Positions 7,686 through 18,041 of a stretch of 43,834 bases of DNA are shown here, in pieces. This stretch comes from Rhodopseudomonas palustris (GTDB lineage Bacteria > Pseudomonadota > Alphaproteobacteria > Rhizobiales > Xanthobacteraceae): assembly GCA_016215605.1 (NCBI GenBank), contig JACRJB010000058.1, forward strand, positions 1 through 43,834. Direction: 5' to 3'. The position numbers were made by a program, and so were the translations under genes. How positions within the stretch are numbered: position 1 is the stretch's first letter; each line of letters starts with the position of its first letter. The notes below the pieces were generated by a model, which did not search any database, was not told the origin of the DNA, and saw only the letters and a program-made list of their open reading frames with translations.

Positions 7686-9488
7686 CTAGATGGCGGTTTC
7701 GGCGGGGGCCAGCGGCGCGGCGTGGCGTTGCTGCAGCCGGAAGAACGAGGCGTAGCGGCCGCTGCGCCGCAACAGGTCGTCGTGGCGGCCCTGTTCGACG
7801 ATCTCGCCGCCTTCGACCACCAGGATGGCGTCGGCATGCATGATCGTATGCAGGCGATGCGCGATCACGATGGTGGTGCGGTTCAGGCACAGCCGTTCGA
7901 TCGCCTCCTGCACCAGCTTCTCGGATTCGGAGTCGAGCGCCGCAGTGGCCTCGTCGAGCAGCACGATCGGCGCGTCGCGCAGCAGAGCGCGCGCCACGGC
8001 GATGCGCTGGCGCTGGCCGCCGGACAATTGCGCGCCGTGCTCGCCGACCGGCGTGTCGTAGCCGAGCGGAAAACCCATGATGAAGTCGTGCGCGTGCGCC
8101 GCCTTGGCGGCGGCGACGATCTCGTCCTCGCTGGCGCCGATCTTGCCGAAGGCGATGTTGGCGCGGATCGTGTCGCGGAACAGATAGACGTCCTGGCCGA
8201 CATAGGCAGTCTGCTGCCGCAGCGAGCGGCGCGACACCCCCGCGATCGATTGGCCGTCGATCCGGATGTCGCCGGAGCCGGCTTCGTACAGCCGCAGCAG
8301 CAGCGCCAGCACCGTCGACTTGCCGCCGCCGGACGGACCGACCAGCGCGGTCATCTTGCCGGGTTCGGCAACGAAGCTCATGGCGTTGAGCACCGGCTCG
8401 TCGGGCCGATAGGCGAAACCGACATTGTCGAATTCGACCCGCGCTTCATTCAGCACCAGCGCCGGCTTGTCGCCGTCGTCGGGTTCGCTCGACGGGCTGT
8501 CGACGATTTCCAGCAGCATCCGGGCGCCGACCAGGCCGCTGTTGAGTTCGATGTTGAGCCGCGCCAGCCGCTTCGCCGGCTCGTAGGCGAGCAGGAAGGC
8601 GGTGAGGAAGGAGAAGAACTGCCCCGGCGTCGCGCCGGTCGCGACCACACGGTAGCCGCCATACATCAGCGACGCCGCCACCGCGAAGCCGCCGAGCGTT
8701 TCCATCAGCGGGCTGGAGCGATTGGACACGCGCGCCATCTTGTCGGAGTTCTTCCGAACCGCTTCGATGCTGGCGTTGATGCGGTCGCGCATCGTCTGTT
8801 CGAGCGAGAACGCCTTGACGGTGCGGATGCCCTGCAGCGATTCCTGCATGGTCTCGAGGATCTCGGCGTTGCCGGCGAACTGCGTGTAAGCGAGCCCCTT
8901 CACGCGCCGCACCAGCTTGCGCAGCACGAACACCGCCGGCGGCGCGATCAACAGCCCGAACAGCGCCATGAACGGGTCCTGCGACACCATCACGACGACG
9001 AGCGCGATCAGCGACAGCAGATCGCGGCCGACCGCGTTGATCAGCAGATTGAGAACTTCGGTGACCGAATTCGCCCCCGAGGTGAGGCGCGCCAGGAATT
9101 CCGAGGAGTGCCGATGCGAGAAGAAGCCGAGGCTCTCGTTCATCAGCTTGTCGAACAGCCGTCGCTGATTGTTGGCGAGGATGGCGTTCTTGATCTGGGT
9201 CAGGATCACCGACTGGCCGTAGGTCGCCACGCCCTTGATCGTGAAGATCGCCAGGCTGACCACCGACAGCAGCATGATGCCCTGCAGGTTGCGGTCGACA
9301 TAGGCCTGGTTGATCACCTGCCCGAGCAGATAGGCGGACAGCGCGGTCGCGGCGGCGGCGATCGCCATCAGGGTGAAGGCCAGCAGATAGCGGCGCCAAT
9401 ACACCGAGGCCTGTTCCATCACCAGCCGGCGGACGAGCTGGGCCGCGCCATAGGGATCGTCGGTAATCTTGCGTGGGGCGTCGGTCAT
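7686..9488 (-). CDS. MsbA-like ABC exporter (fused membrane and ATPase domains)
   Basis: 600-residue half-transporter that should work as a homodimer in the inner membrane. An N-terminal six-helix domain (about 30-320) carries the coupling region ESLQGIRTVKAFSLE (216-230). The ATPase half has Walker A GPSGGGKST (384-392), the Q-loop region AYVGQDVYLFRDT, the signature LSGGQ (488-492), Walker B IVLLDEATAALD (508-519) and the switch histidine in IAHRL. Family members export lipid A, lipids, glycans or drugs. Its position beside an LPS gene region makes a lipid or LPS substrate attractive, but multidrug export is equally compatible. It ends 63 bases before the FAH-family gene, possibly one transcript. 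Confidence 0.9.
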   Translation of the reverse strand: MTDAPRKITDDPYGAAQLVRRLVMEQASVYWRRYLLAFTLMAIAAAATALSAYLLGQVINQAYVDRNLQGIMLLSVVSLAIFTIKGVATYGQSVILTQIKNAILANNQRRLFDKLMNESLGFFSHRHSSEFLARLTSGANSVTEVLNLLINAVGRDLLSLIALVVVMVSQDPFMALFGLLIAPPAVFVLRKLVRRVKGLAYTQFAGNAEILETMQESLQGIRTVKAFSLEQTMRDRINASIEAVRKNSDKMARVSNRSSPLMETLGGFAVAASLMYGGYRVVATGATPGQFFSFLTAFLLAYEPAKRLARLNIELNSGLVGARMLLEIVDSPSSEPDDGDKPALVLNEARVEFDNVGFAYRPDEPVLNAMSFVAEPGKMTALVGPSGGGKSTVLALLLRLYEAGSGDIRIDGQSIAGVSRRSLRQQTAYVGQDVYLFRDTIRANIAFGKIGASEDEIVAAAKAAHAHDFIMGFPLGYDTPVGEHGAQLSGGQRQRIAVARALLRDAPIVLLDEATAALDSESEKLVQEAIERLCLNRTTIVIAHRLHTIMHADAILVVEGGEIVEQGRHDDLLRRSGRYASFFRLQQRHAAPLAPAETAI

Positions 9489-9606
9489 CCGCGTTCCATC
9501 AACGGCGTCGAACAGGTCGCGCGCGTTGGATCGGCGTGCGTAACGACGCCTCCTTGCCCCCGATAGGCCGGGTTTTCAAGCCAAAAGCTCGGGAGGCGAG
9601 GCCGAC

Positions 9607-10620
9607 TTAAGCTGGAATCGCTTGTCGTTCAAAGCCTTGGCGCTGCGCCAGGAGCTTGCGCTCCCACGCCAGCGCATCGGCCGCGATGCTGTCGAGGTCG
9701 TCGTAGCGCGGCGTCCAGTCGAGCGTCGCCCGAATCCGTCGGGTGTCGGCGACCATTGCCATGATGTCGCCGGGCCGGCGCGGCGCGGTCGACACCGCGA
9801 AATTGCGGCCGGCGACCCGGCGCACCGCGTCGATGGTTTCCAGCACCGAATAGCCGCGGCCGTAGCCGCAGTTCAGCGTCACCGGCGCGCCGCCCTGGCG
9901 CAGATAGTGCAGCGCCGCGCCGTGCGCCTGGGCGAGGTCGCTGACATGGATGAAATCGCGGATGCAGCTGCCGTCCGGCGTCGGATAGTCGGTGCCGTAC
10001 ACCTCGATCTGCGGGCGCTGGCCGGTCGCGGCTTCGACCGCGATCTTCAACAGATGCGTCGCGCCGATCGTGGCGAGCCCGATCCGCGCCTGCGGATCGG
10101 CACCGGCGACGTTGAAATAGCGCAACGCCACGTAGTTCATGCCGTTCGCTGACGCGACGTCGTGCAGCATGATCTCGGTCATCAACTTCGAGCAGCCGTA
10201 GGGCGACAGCGGCCGCGTCGGTGCTTCTTCGGCGACCGGCGTGCGGTCGGGATTGCCGTACACCGCCGCGGTCGACGAGAAGATGAACTTGTTCACGCCG
10301 CAATTCACCGCCGCGTTCAGCAGGCTGCGCGACGTCATGGTGTTGTTGCGATAGTAGCTGAGCGGATCGCGCATCGACTCCGACACGATCACCGAGCCGG
10401 CGAAATGAATGATGGAGTCGACGCCGTGAGTCTTGATCACACCCTCGACCAGATTCTCGTCGCCGGCTTCGCCGATGAACAGCGGCACGCCTTCCGGCAC
10501 GAAGCTGGAGAAGCCGGTGCTCAGATTGTCGATCACCACGACGCTTTCGCCGGCCTCGACCAGCGACAGCACGGTGTGGCTTCCGATATATCCGGCGCCG
10601 CCGGTCACGAGCACGGTCAT
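9607..10620 (-). CDS. galE: UDP-glucose 4-epimerase
   Basis: 337-residue GalE, interconverting UDP-glucose and UDP-galactose with bound NAD, a source of galactose for LPS and exopolysaccharide. The Rossmann motif GGAGYIG (7-13), the serine/threonine cluster FSSTAAVYG (114-122) and the catalytic pair Y141/K145 (YGCSK) are in place. NCGYGRGYSVLE and the C-terminal RRPGDI are GalE signatures. The ATG at 10620 is preceded by GGAGGAG; the frame runs further upstream, but only across the divergent waaC-like gene. It sits at the edge of the LPS block and is read away from it. The epimerase fold is certain; an additional UDP-GlcNAc activity cannot be excluded. Confidence 0.94.
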   Translation of the reverse strand: MTVLVTGGAGYIGSHTVLSLVEAGESVVVIDNLSTGFSSFVPEGVPLFIGEAGDENLVEGVIKTHGVDSIIHFAGSVIVSESMRDPLSYYRNNTMTSRSLLNAAVNCGVNKFIFSSTAAVYGNPDRTPVAEEAPTRPLSPYGCSKLMTEIMLHDVASANGMNYVALRYFNVAGADPQARIGLATIGATHLLKIAVEAATGQRPQIEVYGTDYPTPDGSCIRDFIHVSDLAQAHGAALHYLRQGGAPVTLNCGYGRGYSVLETIDAVRRVAGRNFAVSTAPRRPGDIMAMVADTRRIRATLDWTPRYDDLDSIAADALAWERKLLAQRQGFERQAIPA

Positions 10621-10810
10621 GGAGGGCTCCTCCGTGTGAGGGTTGCGGGCCCGCGCCCGCGCGGTCCGCCTCAATCTTTCGTCAAACGATGGACTTGCGG
10701 TATAGCCAAGCCGCCAAACGCCGCGGTTTTCCAGCGTTCCACGAGGGGAATCGACAATATGGTTGCCGAACTGTAACGAGTGCCGGTTGTTGTGGCGGCC
10801 ATCGGCGGCG

Positions 10811-11755
10811 ATGTCGGACATTCTCATCATCAAGACTTCCTCGCTCGGCGACGTGGTGCACCAGATGCCCGCGATGACGGATGCCGCGCGCGCGGTTCCG
10901 GGATTGCGGCTGTCGTGGGTGGTCGAGGAATCGTTCGCGCCGCTGGCACAGCTGCATCCCTCGGTCGCGGATGTGATTCCGGTGGCGACGCGGCGCTGGC
11001 GGTCGAAGCTCGCCGCGCGCGCGACCTGGCGTGAGATCGCCGACTTCAACACGCGGCTGCGCGAGCCGGACTTCGACAAGGTGATCGACACCCAAGGGCT
11101 GATCCGCTCGGCGGTGATCGCGTGGCTCGCCCATGGCGAACGCCACGGCTACGATGCCGGCAGTATCCGCGAGCCGCTGGCCGCGCGGTTCTACGATGTC
11201 ACGCACACGGTGGCGCGCGATCTGCACGCGGTGACGCGCAATCGCTTACTTACGGGGCTGGCGCTCGGCTATCAGCCGCCGGCGGAGATCGATTACGGTC
11301 TGATCCGTCCGGCGCGCGCGGACGTCGGCGCCTACGCCGTGCTGCTGCACGGCACGTCGCGCACATCGAAAGAATGGCGCGCGGAGGACTGGGTCGAAAC
11401 CGGCCGCTGGCTGCAGGGGCGCGGCGTGCAGGTGGTGCTGCCATGGGGCACCGAGGCCGAGCGCCAGCTCTCTGAACGACTCTGCAGCGCGATCGCGGGC
11501 AGCCGCGTGCTGCCGCGGCAGCGGCTCGATCTCACCGCGCAGGTGATCGCCAATGCGGCGCTGGTGATCGGCGTCGACACCGGCCTGATGCATCTCGCCG
11601 CGGCCTATCGCGTGCCGCTGGTCGGCATCTATGTCTCGACCGACCCCGGCCTCACAGGGCCGGTCGGAAGCGGGCCGATGAGCGTGCTCGGGGGCAAGAG
11701 CGGTGCGCCTTCGGCGCGTCAGGCGATCGAGGCCGCCGAGACGTTGCTGGGCTAG
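10811..11755 (+). CDS. waaC: lipopolysaccharide heptosyltransferase I
   Basis: 314-residue GT9 enzyme that would add the first L-glycero-D-manno-heptose to Kdo2-lipid A at the inner membrane. The opening ILIIKTSSLGDVVHQMPA is the canonical WaaC start, including the catalytic-loop aspartate. Downstream, LLHGTSRTSKEW and GVDTGLMHLAAAYRVPLVGIY match the ADP-heptose-binding C-terminal half. I start at the ATG at 10811; an upstream in-frame start at 10763 adds residues without homology. The gene converges on the waaF-like gene with a gap of only about 36 bases. hldD and hldE nearby would supply ADP-heptose. Confidence 0.92.
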   Translation: MSDILIIKTSSLGDVVHQMPAMTDAARAVPGLRLSWVVEESFAPLAQLHPSVADVIPVATRRWRSKLAARATWREIADFNTRLREPDFDKVIDTQGLIRSAVIAWLAHGERHGYDAGSIREPLAARFYDVTHTVARDLHAVTRNRLLTGLALGYQPPAEIDYGLIRPARADVGAYAVLLHGTSRTSKEWRAEDWVETGRWLQGRGVQVVLPWGTEAERQLSERLCSAIAGSRVLPRQRLDLTAQVIANAALVIGVDTGLMHLAAAYRVPLVGIYVSTDPGLTGPVGSGPMSVLGGKSGAPSARQAIEAAETLLG

Positions 11756-11791
11756 TTCGACGTTGCGGTGATCGGCGGTGCTTTGTGGACT

Positions 11792-12868
11792 CTAACGCGC
11801 CGGGGCGAGGCCGGCCGCGCCGAGCGCCTGCAGCGCCGCGGTCATGACATCGTCGGCCGGGATGTCGCGCATGCAGCGGTGATGCAGCATCCGGCAGGTC
11901 GGCTTGTGGCACGGGCGGCACGGCACGTCGGTCTTGGTCTCGATCACCGCCTCGATCGGGTTGAGCGGCGCATAGTGCCAGGCGCTGGTCGGCCCGAAGA
12001 TGCCGATGGTGCGGCTGCCGATCGCCGCCGCGACGTGCAGCAGGCCGGAATCGTTGGAAATCACCAGGTCGGCCGCCGCCAGCGCCATGATGCCTTTGCG
12101 CAGGTCGGTCCCGGTCAGATCGCGCGCGCGGGGGCCGGCCGCGGCCACGATCTCGGTGGCCTTGTCCTTCTCGCCCGGGCCGCCGATCACCCAGACCTCG
12201 AAGCCGAGGTCGGTCAGCGCCTTGGCGGTCTCCGCATAATAGGTCCAGCGTTTCGACGGGCCGACGGCGCCCGGCGCCAGCGCCACCGCGGTTCGGCCTT
12301 CCAGCTGGTTGGTCCGCCGCCAGGCGGCGATGTCGTCCTGCGGGACCACCAGTTGCGGCTCCGGCCAGTCCATCGGCAATTCGATGCCGACCGGCAGAGC
12401 CAGCGCGGCGCAGCGGTCGATCATCCGTGGCAGGGCCTTTTCGCCGCGCCGCCAGTCGTTCAGTAGGCCGAAGCGGACTTCGCCGATGAAGCCGGTACGG
12501 TTGGGAATCCCGGCGAGAAACGGCGCAATCGTCGATTTGAAGGTGCGCGGCATCACCAGCGAGTCGCCGTAGCCTTGTTCGCGCAGCTTGGCCGCCAGCG
12601 CCCGCTGCTGGCCCAGCGCCAGCCGTTTCCGTGGCAGGTCCCAGACGATGCCCTGGCGCACGCCGGGCATATAATCCACCAGCGGCGCGCACAGCGTGGT
12701 GGTCAGGACGTCGACCGGCCGGTCCGGCCAGCGGTCCTTCAACACTCGCACGACGGTGTGGCACCGCACGAAATCGCCGATCCACATATACGGGATCAGC
12801 AAAACCGGGCTGGTCGCCGCACGGTCGTCCGCTGTGGCCAGTCTCGATTTGAGTGAATCGTAATTCAT
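11792..12868 (-). CDS. waaF: heptosyltransferase II-like GT9 enzyme
   Basis: 358-residue GT9 glycosyltransferase, most like WaaF, which adds the second heptose of the LPS inner core. The start motif LLIPYMWIGDFVRCHTV corresponds to the WaaF nucleophile loop. VALAPGAVGPSKRW and ISNDSGLLHVAAAIG are the donor-binding elements. The Cys-rich CRPCHKPTCRMLHHRCM, characteristic of WaaF, precedes the C-terminus. I chose the ATG at 12868 by alignment to the usual N-terminus; the ribosome site is weak, and the frame stays open upstream into the divergent promoter region shared with hldD. A different core sugar acceptor is possible. Confidence 0.88.
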   Translation of the reverse strand: MNYDSLKSRLATADDRAATSPVLLIPYMWIGDFVRCHTVVRVLKDRWPDRPVDVLTTTLCAPLVDYMPGVRQGIVWDLPRKRLALGQQRALAAKLREQGYGDSLVMPRTFKSTIAPFLAGIPNRTGFIGEVRFGLLNDWRRGEKALPRMIDRCAALALPVGIELPMDWPEPQLVVPQDDIAAWRRTNQLEGRTAVALAPGAVGPSKRWTYYAETAKALTDLGFEVWVIGGPGEKDKATEIVAAAGPRARDLTGTDLRKGIMALAAADLVISNDSGLLHVAAAIGSRTIGIFGPTSAWHYAPLNPIEAVIETKTDVPCRPCHKPTCRMLHHRCMRDIPADDVMTAALQALGAAGLAPAR

Positions 12869-13058
12869 CGCGCCGGTCTGCGGGGCTCGGACACCCCCGG
12901 GTTGAATGCGGTGATGCCGGTTAGCGCTTGGCAGGCCCGGCGTCCAGCCGGATTTCCGCGGGCACGCCGGTTCCCGATTTCGCCGAAAGTCAGAGTTCAA
13001 GTTGCCTGCCCGGGCGGAGTGGGGCAAAGGTGGCCGCGCAAATCGAGGCGGGGGAGTC

Positions 13059-14039
13059 ATGCTGCTGGTAACCGGAGGCGCCGGTTTTATCGGATCGAAC
13101 ATTGCGGCGGCGCTCAACGAGTCGGGCCGCAGCGATGTTGCGGTCTGCGATTTCCTCGGCCACGACGGCAAATGGAAGAATCTGGCCAAGCGCCAGCTCG
13201 CCGATGTGGTGCCGCCCGCCGAACTGTCCGACTGGTTGAAGGGGCGCCGGCTCGACGCCGTGTTTCACATGGGGGCGATCTCGGCGACCACCGCGACCGA
13301 CGGCGACCTGGTGATCGATACCAACTTCCGGTTGTCGATGCGGCTGCTCGACTGGTGTACCGAGAACCGCGTGCCGTTCATCTACGCCTCGTCCGCGGCG
13401 ACCTACGGCGACGGCGCGCAGGGCTTCAGCGACGATCCTTCGCTGGACGCGCTGAAGCAGCTCCGGCCGATGAATCTGTACGGCTGGAGCAAACACCTGT
13501 TTGATTTGGTGGTGGCTGAGCGCGCGGCGCGCGGTGAGCGTTTGCCCCCGCAGTGGGCGGGGCTGAAGTTCTTCAACGTTTTCGGGCCCAACGAATACCA
13601 CAAGGACACGATGGCCAGCGTGCTGGCGCGGCGCTTCGACGACATCAAGGCCGGACGCGTGGTGCAGCTGTTCAAGTCGCATCGCGACGGCATCGCCGAC
13701 GGCGACCAGCGCCGCGATTTCATCTATGTCGACGACGTCGTGCGGGTGATGATGTGGCTGTTCGCGACGCCGTCGGTGAGCGGATTGTTCAACGTCGGCA
13801 CCAGCCATGCCCGCAGTTTCCGGGATCTGATCCTGTCCGCCTATTCCGCCCTCGGAACGCCGCCGCAGATCGAATACATCGACATGCCGGAGCAGATTCG
13901 CGACAGCTATCAGTATTTCACCGAGAGCGAAGGCGACCGGCTGCGCGCCGCAGGCTATAATGGCGGCTTCACGCCGCTCGAAGATGCGGTGGCTTCCTAC
14001 ATCAGGGGCTACCTTGACGCCAGCGATCGCTTCCGCTGA
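13059..14039 (+). CDS. hldD: ADP-L-glycero-D-manno-heptose 6-epimerase
   Basis: 326-residue NAD(P)-dependent epimerase performing the last step of ADP-heptose synthesis. The motif GGAGFIG (6-12), SSAATYG near 111-117, and Y141/K145 in YGWSK form the active site. [13 protein letters not shown] is the signature region of HldD/RfaD that distinguishes it from GalE. GGGGAG lies just before the ATG at 13059. The 3' end meets hldE, whose possible TTG start at 14014 would overlap it. With hldE it makes two of the heptose-supply enzymes; GmhA and GmhB are not visible in the window. Confidence 0.95.
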   Translation: MLLVTGGAGFIGSNIAAALNESGRSDVAVCDFLGHDGKWKNLAKRQLADVVPPAELSDWLKGRRLDAVFHMGAISATTATDGDLVIDTNFRLSMRLLDWCTENRVPFIYASSAATYGDGAQGFSDDPSLDALKQLRPMNLYGWSKHLFDLVVAERAARGERLPPQWAGLKFFNVFGPNEYHKDTMASVLARRFDDIKAGRVVQLFKSHRDGIADGDQRRDFIYVDDVVRVMMWLFATPSVSGLFNVGTSHARSFRDLILSAYSALGTPPQIEYIDMPEQIRDSYQYFTESEGDRLRAAGYNGGFTPLEDAVASYIRGYLDASDRFR

Positions 14040-14064
14040 TCCCGCTCCAACCGCGTCGAGTTCG

Positions 14065-15537
14065 ATGGTCAATTTCGACACCCTGCTGCAATCGATCGCC
14101 CGCACCACGGTGCTGTGCGTCGGCGACCTGATGCTCGACGAATTCGTCTATGGCGAGGTGTCGCGGATCTCGCCGGAAGCGCCCGCGCCGGTGATCGCGG
14201 TTCAGCGCAGCGAGATCAATGTCGGCGGCGCCGGCAACGTCGCCCGCAACATCGCCGCGATCGGCGCGCGCTGCATCTTCGTCGGCCTGATCGGCGACGA
14301 CGAGGCCGGCCGCACGCTGAGCGCGGAGCTCGGGCGCGAATCGCGGATCGAGCCGCTGCTGGTCCGCGATGCCGCGCGGCCGACCACCCGCAAGGTGCGG
14401 TTCGTCTCCGAGCATTTCTCGACCCACATGCTGCGCGCCGATTGGGAGACCGCAGCGGCTGCGTCCAGCGAAATCGAGCAGCGCCTGCTCGACGCCATCC
14501 TGCCGCAGCTCGAACGCGCCGACATCGTGCTGCTGTCCGACTACGCCAAGGGCGTGCTGACGGCGCGGGTGATCGCGACGGTGATCGAGTCGGCGCGCAA
14601 GCTCGGCAAGCGGGTGATCGTCGATCCGAAGAGCGCCAATTTCGCGATCTATCGCGGCGCGACCCTGCTGACGCCCAACCGCAAGGAATTCGTGGCCGCA
14701 ACGCGCAGCGCGGCCGAGACGATCGATGGCATCGCCGCCGCGGCGCAGGACGCCATGGCGCTCGCCGAGTGTGAGGCGATGCTGGTGACGCAGAGCGAGC
14801 ACGGCATGACGCTGGTGCCGCGCGGCGGCGATCCGATCCACGTGCCGGCGCTGCCGGTGAAGGTACGCGATGTGTCCGGCGCCGGCGACACCGTCGCCGC
14901 GGTGCTGGCGGTGGTGCTGGCGTCCGGCGCCGACTGGGCGACGGCGATGCGGGCGGCGAGCGCCGCCGCGGCGGTGGCGGTCGGCAAGAACGGCACCGCC
15001 GTGGTGACGCCGGCGGAGCTGCGGCGGAAGATCCTGCCGCACGCCTCGCTCGCCGCGGAGGACAAGATCATCGGCAGCGACGCCGATCTCGATCTGCGCC
15101 TCGCCGAATGGCGCCGCGAAGGGCTGCGCGTCGGCTTCACCAACGGCTGTTTCGACATTCTGCATCCGGGCCACGTCAAGGTACTGACCGCGGCGCGCGG
15201 CGCCTGCGACCGGCTGATCGTCGGCCTCAACAGCGACGCCTCGGTGCGCCGGCTGAAAGGCGAGAGCCGGCCGGTGCAGAGCGAGCGCGCCCGGGCCGAA
15301 GTGCTGGCGGCGCTCGAAGCGGTCGATCTGGTAGCGATCTTCGGGGAGGACACCCCGCTGAGACTGATTACCCGGATTGAACCGAGCGTTCTGGTCAAGG
15401 GCGGCGACTACACTCGCGAGCAGGTGGTCGGCCACGAGATCGTCGCGGCCAAGGGCGGCGAAGTGCTGCTGGTCGACGTGCTGCCGGGGTTCAGCACCAC
15501 CTCGCTGGTCGAAAAAGCGCGCGAGGGGGCGGCATGA
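14065..15537 (+). CDS. hldE: bifunctional heptose-7-P kinase / heptose-1-P adenylyltransferase
   Basis: 490-residue fusion enzyme. The N-terminal ribokinase-type domain phosphorylates D-glycero-D-manno-heptose 7-phosphate at C1. It has [12 protein letters not shown] near residue 55 and the catalytic base D275 in SGAGD. The C-terminal nucleotidyltransferase makes ADP-heptose; [12 protein letters not shown] contains the HxGH motif at 367-370. I used the ATG at 14065 because the domain begins right after it. A TTG at 14014 with AGGGG upstream would add 17 residues and overlap hldD by 26 bases. Together with hldD it supplies WaaC and WaaF. Length agrees with other two-domain HldE proteins. Confidence 0.95.
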   Translation: MVNFDTLLQSIARTTVLCVGDLMLDEFVYGEVSRISPEAPAPVIAVQRSEINVGGAGNVARNIAAIGARCIFVGLIGDDEAGRTLSAELGRESRIEPLLVRDAARPTTRKVRFVSEHFSTHMLRADWETAAAASSEIEQRLLDAILPQLERADIVLLSDYAKGVLTARVIATVIESARKLGKRVIVDPKSANFAIYRGATLLTPNRKEFVAATRSAAETIDGIAAAAQDAMALAECEAMLVTQSEHGMTLVPRGGDPIHVPALPVKVRDVSGAGDTVAAVLAVVLASGADWATAMRAASAAAAVAVGKNGTAVVTPAELRRKILPHASLAAEDKIIGSDADLDLRLAEWRREGLRVGFTNGCFDILHPGHVKVLTAARGACDRLIVGLNSDASVRRLKGESRPVQSERARAEVLAALEAVDLVAIFGEDTPLRLITRIEPSVLVKGGDYTREQVVGHEIVAAKGGEVLLVDVLPGFSTTSLVEKAREGAA

Positions 15538-15568
15538 AACGGCGCGCATCGTTGAAGCGAGACGAGAG

Positions 15569-17515
15569 ATGCTGACCAAGATCTCGTCGTTCACCTACCG
15601 AAACTGGCTGATCGCCATTCACGATGCGGGCGTCACCGCGATCGCGGTCGTGCTCAGTTTCTTTCTGCGCTTCGACGGCGAAAACCTGCTGGACCGGCTG
15701 CCGCTGCTGCTGAAGATCCTGCCTTACTTCGTCGTCTTCAGCTTTTTCGTCTGCTACGCGTTCCAGCTCACCACCACCAAGTGGCGGTTCGTTTCGATCC
15801 CGGATCTGCTGAACATCCTGCGCGCCTCGAGCGTCCTGACCGTCGCGCTGCTGGTGCTCGACTATATTTTCCTCGCCCCGAACGTCTACGGCACGTTCTT
15901 CCTCGGCAAGACCACCATCGTCATCTACTGGTTCCTCGAGGTCTCTTTCCTGTCGGGATCGCGGCTGGCCTATCGCTATTTCCGCTACACCCGGACGCGC
16001 AACAAGGCGCGCACCATGGACGCAGCGCCGACGCTGCTGATCGGTCGCGCCGCCGATGCGGAAGTGTTTTTGCGCGGCATTGAAAGCGGCGCGGTGAAGC
16101 GGCTGTGGCCGGTCGGCATCCTGTCGCCGGCGTCGTCGGATCGCGGGCAGACGATCCGGGGCATCCCGGTACTCGGTGGGATCGACGATCTGCAGAATGT
16201 GGTGGAAGACTTCGCCAATCGGACCCGTCCGATCGAACGCGCGGTGATGACGCCGTCCGCGTTCGAAACCGATGCTCAGCCCGAAGCGGTGTTGATGCGG
16301 GCGCGCAAGCTCGGGCTCGTGGTCAGCCGGCTGCCCTCGCTGGAAGAAAGCCGCGATACGCCGCGGCTCGCGCCGGTGGCGGTCGAGGATCTGCTGCTGC
16401 GGCCGAGCGTCAAGATCGACTACGGCCGCCTCGAAGCGCTGCTCAAGGGAAAGTCGATCGTCGTCACCGGCGGCGGTGGGTCGATCGGTCTGGAAATGTG
16501 CGATCGTGTCACCACTTTCGGCGCCGCCCGGTTGCTGGTGATCGAGAACTCCGAGCCGGCGCTGCACGCCGCGATGGAGACGCTGTCGGCCAAGGTCACG
16601 CAGACGGTGGTGGAAGGGCGCATCGCCGACATCCGCGACCGTGAACGCATCTTCCAGCTGGTCACCGAGTTCAAGCCCAATCTGGTGTTCCACGCCGCCG
16701 CGCTGAAGCACGTGCCGATCCTCGAACGCGACTGGGGCGAGGGCGTCAAGACCAACATCTTCGGCTCGGTCAACGTCGCCGACGCGGCGCGCGCCGCGGG
16801 CGCCGAAGCGATGGTGATGATCTCGACCGACAAGGCGATCGAGCCGGTCTCGATGCTCGGCCTCACCAAGCGGTTCGCGGAAATGTATTGCCAGGGGATG
16901 GACCGCGAACTGGCCGCAGGCGCCGGCGGCAATCCGGCGATGCGGCTGATCTCCGTCAGGTTCGGCAACGTCCTGGCGTCGAACGGATCGGTGGTGCCGA
17001 AGTTCAAGGCGCAGATCGAGGCCGGCGGCCCGGTCACCGTGACGCATCCGGACATGGTGCGCTACTTCATGACGATCCGCGAAGCCTGCGATCTCGTCAT
17101 CACCGCCGCCACCCACGCGCTCAACGCGCAGCATTCGGACGCCTCGGTGTTCGTGCTGAGCATGGGGCAGCCGGTCAAGATCGTCGATCTGGCCGAGCGG
17201 ATGATCCGGCTGTCCGGCCTGCAGCCCGGCTACGACATCGACATCGTCTTCACCGGCATCCGGCCGGGTGAACGGCTCAACGAGATCCTGTTCGCCAAGG
17301 AAGAGCCGTTCGCCGAGATCGGCATTCCCGGTATCGTCGCGGCGCGACCCAACGAACTGCCGCTCGAGACGCTGCGGACCTGGCTGACCGGTCTCGACGC
17401 GGCGATCGCCGCGCAGCGGCACCAAGAGGTGGTCTCCATTCTCAGGGATGCGGTTCCGGAATATGGCGCCGCGGTCGCGGGCGATCAGGCGGCGCGGGCA
17501 GAAGCGGGCAAATAG
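15569..17515 (+). CDS. membrane-bound UDP-sugar 4,6-dehydratase (CapD/WbpM/FlaA1 type)
   Basis: 648-residue protein with four N-terminal membrane helices (about 14-135), a CoA-binding-like middle domain and a cytoplasmic extended SDR domain. It shows TGGGGSIG (300-307), AALKHVPILE (377-386), and STDKA (419-423) followed by M429xxxxK434, the Met-Lys arrangement used by WbpM/PglF in place of Tyr-Lys. SVRFGNVLASNGSVVPKF and TGIRPGERLNE are family signatures. Such enzymes convert UDP-GlcNAc to a 4-keto-6-deoxy sugar, the precursor of QuiNAc, FucNAc or bacillosamine. It begins 31 bases after hldE and is probably co-transcribed. With the WbpL-like transferase nearby it suggests an O-antigen starting with a 6-deoxy-HexNAc. 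Confidence 0.92.
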   Translation: MLTKISSFTYRNWLIAIHDAGVTAIAVVLSFFLRFDGENLLDRLPLLLKILPYFVVFSFFVCYAFQLTTTKWRFVSIPDLLNILRASSVLTVALLVLDYIFLAPNVYGTFFLGKTTIVIYWFLEVSFLSGSRLAYRYFRYTRTRNKARTMDAAPTLLIGRAADAEVFLRGIESGAVKRLWPVGILSPASSDRGQTIRGIPVLGGIDDLQNVVEDFANRTRPIERAVMTPSAFETDAQPEAVLMRARKLGLVVSRLPSLEESRDTPRLAPVAVEDLLLRPSVKIDYGRLEALLKGKSIVVTGGGGSIGLEMCDRVTTFGAARLLVIENSEPALHAAMETLSAKVTQTVVEGRIADIRDRERIFQLVTEFKPNLVFHAAALKHVPILERDWGEGVKTNIFGSVNVADAARAAGAEAMVMISTDKAIEPVSMLGLTKRFAEMYCQGMDRELAAGAGGNPAMRLISVRFGNVLASNGSVVPKFKAQIEAGGPVTVTHPDMVRYFMTIREACDLVITAATHALNAQHSDASVFVLSMGQPVKIVDLAERMIRLSGLQPGYDIDIVFTGIRPGERLNEILFAKEEPFAEIGIPGIVAARPNELPLETLRTWLTGLDAAIAAQRHQEVVSILRDAVPEYGAAVAGDQAARAEAGK

Positions 17516-17585
17516 TCAACTGGCTTGGTTTCGTCGCTTGAAGTGCTGCCGCGGCCGGTGAGCGCCGTGTCACATCCGACGGAAC

Positions 17586-18041
17586 TCAAGACCCGGCGGC
17601 GCGCTCGCGATCGTCGGGCTTGGTCCGGAACACCACGAAATGCGACATCGAGAAGTTCACGGCGAAGCTGACGGCGATCGACACCAGCTTGGCGGCGAAC
17701 ACCGGCATGAAGTGAGACAGCACGACCAGCGTCGTGGTGGCCGCGGCGACGCCCAGTGTGCCCGACGCGACGAAGCCGAGATACGCCTTGCGCCGCAGCT
17801 TCCGCCCCGACTCGGTGCGGAACGTGACCATGCTGTTCATCACGTAGGAGCACGACACCGCGACCAGCCACGCGAGAAGATTGGCCGGCACCAGCGGGAG
17901 CTTGAACACCTCATACGCGATCGTGAAGATGCAGAGGTCGATCGCAGCGTTGATCACTCCGATCCCGGCGAAGCTGACCATCTTGCTGATCAGCGGCCGT
18001 GAGCGCCACTCGTCGCGGAGACGGTTGAATAGAGACTGCAT
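17586..18041 (-). CDS. GtrA-family membrane protein
   Basis: 151-residue protein with four membrane helices. The opening FAGIGVINAAIDLCIFTIAY and the later SYVMNSMVTFR and VNFSMSHFVVFR are the GtrA family pattern. Relatives are thought to flip undecaprenyl-phosphate-linked sugars across the inner membrane for side-chain modification of O-antigen or cell-wall arabinan. It converges with the dehydratase gene and lies downstream of the sugar-phosphate transferase on the same strand, so co-expression with the latter is plausible. No GtrB-like glucosyltransferase partner is visible in the window. Confidence 0.9.
   Translation of the reverse strand: MQSLFNRLRDEWRSRPLISKMVSFAGIGVINAAIDLCIFTIAYEVFKLPLVPANLLAWLVAVSCSYVMNSMVTFRTESGRKLRRKAYLGFVASGTLGVAAATTTLVVLSHFMPVFAAKLVSIAVSFAVNFSMSHFVVFRTKPDDRERAAGS

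Noticed and set aside
7647-9566. Plus-strand long frame opposite the ABC exporter
   Set aside because: Antisense to a complete ABC exporter and lacking any domain pattern.
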